Source: Actinoallomurus purpureus (GTDB taxonomy: Bacteria; Actinomycetota; Actinomycetes; Streptosporangiales; Streptosporangiaceae). Taken from it: DNA of 64,000 bases. The notes below the pieces were generated by a model. It ran no database searches and was not told where the DNA came from. It saw only the letters and a program-made list of their open reading frames with translations. Below, piece after piece: positions 60,874 to 64,000 of the stretch (within the stretch, counting starts at the first letter, position 1; every line of letters starts with the position of its first letter). A program made the position numbers and the translations under genes. The stretch lies in the NCBI RefSeq assembly GCF_024055795.1, contig NZ_JAMXMY010000031.1, forward strand, positions 1 through 64,000. Reading direction: 5' to 3'.

Positions 60874-62585
60874 CAGGCTGCGGCACCGCGTTCCGCGGCG
60901 GCTCTTGCCTCCAGTCCGGATACCTTTCGCAGCGGCACCCCCTTGGTCCATGCCGCGACCAGGAAGGCCAGGACCATCACGGCCGCACCGAGCAGGAAGA
61001 CAAGGTGCATCGACTCCGTGAAGCCGACCTTGAACGGCTGGGCCAGCCGCGGGTCGAGGTGCGGGATGAACGAGGAGTCATCGAGAACGCCCGAGCCGTT
61101 CCCGCCGCGCGGCTGCGAATGTCCGAGCATGGTCAGCACCGGTGCGTTCGCCGGGTTGGAGAGCACGGCAGGGTCATGGACGGCCTGCTGGAATCGGGCC
61201 GTCTCGTACGCCGCCTTGAAGGCCGAACTGATCTTGGTACTGAGGGTGCTGAACAGCAGGGAGAGGAAGATCGCCGTGCCGGCGGTGCTGCCTATTTGCC
61301 GGAAGAAGGTGGCCGAGGCGGTGGCGACGCCCATGTCCCTGGGCTCGACCGCGTTCTGCATGGCCAACGTGAGGATCTGGAAGCAGCCGCCGAGCCCCGC
61401 CCCGAACAGCGCCATGAAGCTCATGGTCTCCGGCAGGGGGCTGTTCCACTGCACGCGGTAGTGGAAGAGCAGCATCGCCGCGATCATCAGCGCGGATCCG
61501 ATGACCGGGAAGATCTTGTACTTGCCGGTCCTGCGGATGACACGGCCGACCGTCAAGGTCGCGAGGAGCATGCCGACCATCAGCGGGAGCATCAGCAGTC
61601 CGGACTTGGTCGGGGTGACGCCCTTCACGATCTGCAGGTACAACGGGATCATCATCATGCCGCCGAACCAACCCATGCCGACGAGCACGGAGAACAGGCT
61701 CATCTTGGCGAATACCGCGTTGCGGAAGAGCCGCATCGGCATGAGCGCCTCGTCGCCCATGGCCCGCTCGACGAAGATCCATATCGCCAGGCCGATCACG
61801 CCGATCGCATAGCAGACGACCGATTCGGTCGAGGTCCATCCCCAGCTCTTGCCCTGCTCGGCGACGAGCAGCAGTGGCACCACGCCGATCGCGATGGTGA
61901 CGGCGCCCCACCAGTCGATGCGATGATCGCGCCGGGTGTGTGGGAGCTTGAGCACCTTGGCGACGACGAACAGCGCGACCACGCCGATGGGCACGTTGAC
62001 CAGAAAGACCCAGCGCCAGCCGGTGATGGTCAGAATGCTGCCCTGGCCGGCCAGGAACCCGCCGATCAGCGGGCCGAGCACACTCGAGGAACCGAACGTC
62101 GCGAGTATGTAGCCCTGGTACCGGGCGCGCTCGCGAGGCGGGACCATGTCGCCGACGATCGCCAGCGCCATCGACATCAGACCGCCGGCTCCGATGCCCT
62201 GGAACGCTCGGAAGGAGGCCAGCTCGATCATGGAGGTAGAGACCGAGCACGCGGCCGAGCCGACGATGAAGACACCGATGGCGGCGAGGAAGAACGGCTT
62301 GCGCCCGTAGATGTCGGACAGCTTGCCGTACAGCGGCGTGCTGATCGTCGAGGTGATCAAGTACGCGGTGGTGACCCACGCCTGATGGCTGAGCCCATGC
62401 AGATCATCGGCGATGGTGCGGATGGAGGTGCTGACGATCGTCTGGTCGAGCGCTGCGAGGAACATCCCCAGCAGCAGGCCGCTGAGGATGGTCAAGATCT
62501 GGCGATGCGTGAGTCTGACGGGTGATGCCGGATCGGCTACGCCTGAGACGGTTCCCCCGGGGGCAGGGGACGCGGACTTCGTCAT
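60873..62585 (-). CDS. DHA2-family (EmrB/QacA-type) multidrug exporter
   Basis: 570 residues from ATG 62585, AAGGAG 10 bases upstream. About 14 transmembrane segments. Motifs: LAALDQTIVSTSIRTIADDL, LITSTISTPLYGKLSDIYGRKPFF, FQGIGAGGLMSMALAIVGDMVPPRERARYQG, SSVLGPLIGGFL (motif C) and WRWVFLVNVPIG. H+-driven export of a drug or metabolite. No regulator gene lies immediately beside it, though a 17-bp palindrome is upstream. Confidence 0.94.
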   Translation of the reverse strand: MTKSASPAPGGTVSGVADPASPVRLTHRQILTILSGLLLGMFLAALDQTIVSTSIRTIADDLHGLSHQAWVTTAYLITSTISTPLYGKLSDIYGRKPFFLAAIGVFIVGSAACSVSTSMIELASFRAFQGIGAGGLMSMALAIVGDMVPPRERARYQGYILATFGSSSVLGPLIGGFLAGQGSILTITGWRWVFLVNVPIGVVALFVVAKVLKLPHTRRDHRIDWWGAVTIAIGVVPLLLVAEQGKSWGWTSTESVVCYAIGVIGLAIWIFVERAMGDEALMPMRLFRNAVFAKMSLFSVLVGMGWFGGMMMIPLYLQIVKGVTPTKSGLLMLPLMVGMLLATLTVGRVIRRTGKYKIFPVIGSALMIAAMLLFHYRVQWNSPLPETMSFMALFGAGLGGCFQILTLAMQNAVEPRDMGVATASATFFRQIGSTAGTAIFLSLLFSTLSTKISSAFKAAYETARFQQAVHDPAVLSNPANAPVLTMLGHSQPRGGNGSGVLDDSSFIPHLDPRLAQPFKVGFTESMHLVFLLGAAVMVLAFLVAAWTKGVPLRKVSGLEARAAAERGAAA

Positions 62586-62781
62586 GCGTACTTTGCTCCT
62601 TGTCACGCCACGGCACGAGGGAGCGCCCCAGCGCCGAGGCCGATGCAGGTGTTGGTCCACCAGGTCGTCGTTGAAACGCTTGGTCAAGCGGATGAAGGGG
62701 CAGCGGCCCTCTGCCGGCCACGGCCGCCGGAACCCGGCTCCGCGTCCTGCCGGCAGGTGCCCGATCCAGCATAGAGCGAAG

Positions 62782-62798
62782 GGTTTGATTTTCAAACC
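62782..62798. promoter_or_regulatory. 17-bp palindrome upstream of the exporter
   Basis: GGTTTGA-TTT-TCAAACC, perfect 7-bp arms, about 200 bases before the exporter ATG in the gap 62586-63040. A likely operator for an unlinked TetR- or MarR-type regulator. No gene in the rest of this 455-base gap is supported by codon bias. Confidence 0.5.
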
Positions 62799-63040
62799 GA
62801 CTGCCGATGCGGGACGAACTCAAAGGTGTCGATGGGCGCAGCATCTCCGGGTACGGATCCCTTCGGGCCACGGATCGCCCTTGCCATCCAGGCCCCGTCG
62901 TCCCGCAGGACACGGCTACGCCGTGCCGACCATACGAGGCCAGTGGTCTCGCCACGCTACGTCTCGAAGCGCTTCAACCGGCCGCGCGCCGTCCACTGAC
63001 GGCTGCGTCGTAGCCACACGAGGAATCCGAGGAGATGATC

Positions 63041-63889
63041 ATGCCTGGAGCACCGCTGAGCTGGAGCGTCCACACAACACCGTCGATCCCGACGGAGATC
63101 TCAGACCTGCCGCCCGACCTGCCCCGACGCATGTGGTCGCCGATCACGGCGACGCTGATCACAGGCGAGCGGGACGCGGTGCTGGTCGACGCGCTGATGA
63201 CCACTGAGCAGGCCGGTCGGCTGGCAGACCGGGTAGCCGCGAGCGGTAAGAACCTCACCACGGTCTTCGTCACCCATGGGCATGGTGACCACTGGTTCGG
63301 GCTGGGTGCCCTCCTCGATCGCTTCCCGCGTGCCCGCGCCGTCGCCGCACCTGCCGTGGTGGCGCAGATGAAGAAGCAGATGGCGCCGGAGTTCGTCGCG
63401 TCGTTTTGGAACACGCGCTTCCCCGGCCAGATCCCCCACAGGCTCGTCGCGGCCGAGCCGCTGGTCGGCGACCGGCTGGAGTTGGAAGGCAACGAACTCG
63501 TCGTCGTGGGGCTCGGGCACACCGACACCGACGACACCACGTGCCTGCACGTGCCGTCCATCGGGTTGGTCGTGGCCGGCGACGCCGTCTACAACGATGT
63601 CCACCTCTACCTCGCCGAATCGCCCCCCGAGGGCCGCCGATCCTGGCTCCACGCACTTGACACCATCGCCGCGCTGGACCCGCAAGCGGTCATCGCAGGG
63701 CACAAGCGTCCCGACCGCCCCGACGACCCAGAGAACATCACCGAGACCCGAAAGTACATCCAGGACTTCGAGACGCTCGCCGCGCGCACCACGACCGCCC
63801 TCGACCTCTACCGCGGCATGCTGGAACTGCACCCGACCCGAGTCAACCAGGGCGCACTCTGGGGCTCGGCGAGATCCGCCAAAGGCTGA
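63041..63889 (+). CDS. Metallo-beta-lactamase-fold hydrolase
   Basis: 282 residues, ATG 63041, with GAGGAG 6 bases upstream; a Met two codons earlier sits too close to that site. Zinc motif HGHGDH in FVTHGHGDHWFG (about 85-90), H in GLGHTDTDD, D in VVAGDAVYND and H in VIAGHKRP: the full dinuclear-type MBL ligand set. Similar to lactonase/hydrolase MBL proteins of unknown substrate. Distinct from the ferredoxin-fused MBL at 57494. Confidence 0.88.
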   Translation: MPGAPLSWSVHTTPSIPTEISDLPPDLPRRMWSPITATLITGERDAVLVDALMTTEQAGRLADRVAASGKNLTTVFVTHGHGDHWFGLGALLDRFPRARAVAAPAVVAQMKKQMAPEFVASFWNTRFPGQIPHRLVAAEPLVGDRLELEGNELVVVGLGHTDTDDTTCLHVPSIGLVVAGDAVYNDVHLYLAESPPEGRRSWLHALDTIAALDPQAVIAGHKRPDRPDDPENITETRKYIQDFETLAARTTTALDLYRGMLELHPTRVNQGALWGSARSAKG

Positions 63890-63968
63890 CCGCCGCACCG
63901 CGGGCAGCGTGTACAGAGCGAGCTTTAGGGGAATATGTGGCCTGCGGGGTCATCGGGGGGAAGCAGTG

Positions 63969-64000
63969 ATGTCCGTGATCGAGAGTGTCGGCGACGCGAC
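63969..64000 (+). CDS. Start of a gene cut by the window end
   Basis: ATG 63969 with GGGGGAAG upstream opens MSVIESVGDA in frame to the window edge. A GTG three bases earlier is an alternative start. Too short to identify. Confidence 0.45.
   Translation, partial: MSVIESVGDA

Overview
The window is high-GC actinomycete DNA. Start codons are often GTG, many genes overlap at stop/start codons, and the families present are typical of filamentous Actinomycetota: Scr1-type XRE/DUF397 modules, F420-type LLM oxidoreductases, a class III lanthipeptide synthetase, a GH46 chitosanase, and sugar ABC importers without their own ATPase. Streptosporangiales (for example Thermomonosporaceae) or a relative is a reasonable guess, but no rRNA or tRNA gene is present to test it.

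Layout. 1-8 kb: the end of an MFS exporter, a secreted phospholipase-D-like protein, a DJ-1/PfpI protein, a very small Cys-rich reading frame (3589-3666), a HEAT protein, a Sir2 deacylase, a lipoprotein and a membrane metallopeptidase. 8-9 kb: an HxlR regulator divergent from an imine-reductase-like dehydrogenase. 9-16.3 kb: a five-gene MoxR/VWA operon (SWIM-family protein lacking its zinc finger, DUF5691, MoxR ATPase, DUF5682, VWA). 16.4-19.2 kb: a chitosanase, a methyltransferase and a triple-frameshifted Fe(II)/2-oxoglutarate oxygenase. 19.3-31.4 kb: a hemicellulose (arabinoxylan or arabinan) locus with two GH43 enzymes, one GH127 enzyme, an ABC importer and two LacI regulators. 31.5-37 kb: small housekeeping and regulatory genes plus an XRE/DUF397/HATPase trio. 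37.3-42.5 kb: three consecutive secreted proteins (beta-propeller, S53 peptidase, and a protein with a subtilase-type pro-region but no catalytic domain). 42.6-43.8 kb: a patch of gene remnants. 44.4-49.2 kb: a candidate class III lanthipeptide locus with a LanKC enzyme and a 32-codon precursor gene directly behind it (46517-46615), flanked by an SDR and an LLM oxidoreductase. 49.8-51 kb: split RibD-like deaminase and reductase genes. 51.2-60.7 kb: a lysine/2-aminoadipate catabolic set (semialdehyde dehydrogenase, remnant of a flavin oxidase, D-2-hydroxyglutarate dehydrogenase, HglS 2-oxoadipate dioxygenase, GntR regulator, nitrilase-family amidase), interrupted by a ferredoxin-MBL/MarR pair. 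60.7-64 kb: a DHA2 exporter coupled to a truncated tautomerase, an MBL hydrolase and the start of a further gene.

How the genes work together. The sugar locus looks self-contained: secreted GH43, intracellular GH43 and GH127, binding protein and permeases, with LacI-type palindromes in front of both regulators. The lysine genes form a route from aminoadipate semialdehyde through 2-oxoadipate and D-2-hydroxyglutarate to 2-oxoglutarate; the transaminase step is not in the window. The strongest candidate for something undescribed is the lanthipeptide locus, because its precursor is short enough to be missed by ordinary gene calling and its core matches no product I recognise.

Limits. All calls come from reading sequence and translations; no database search was run. 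Promoter and operator calls are pattern-based only.
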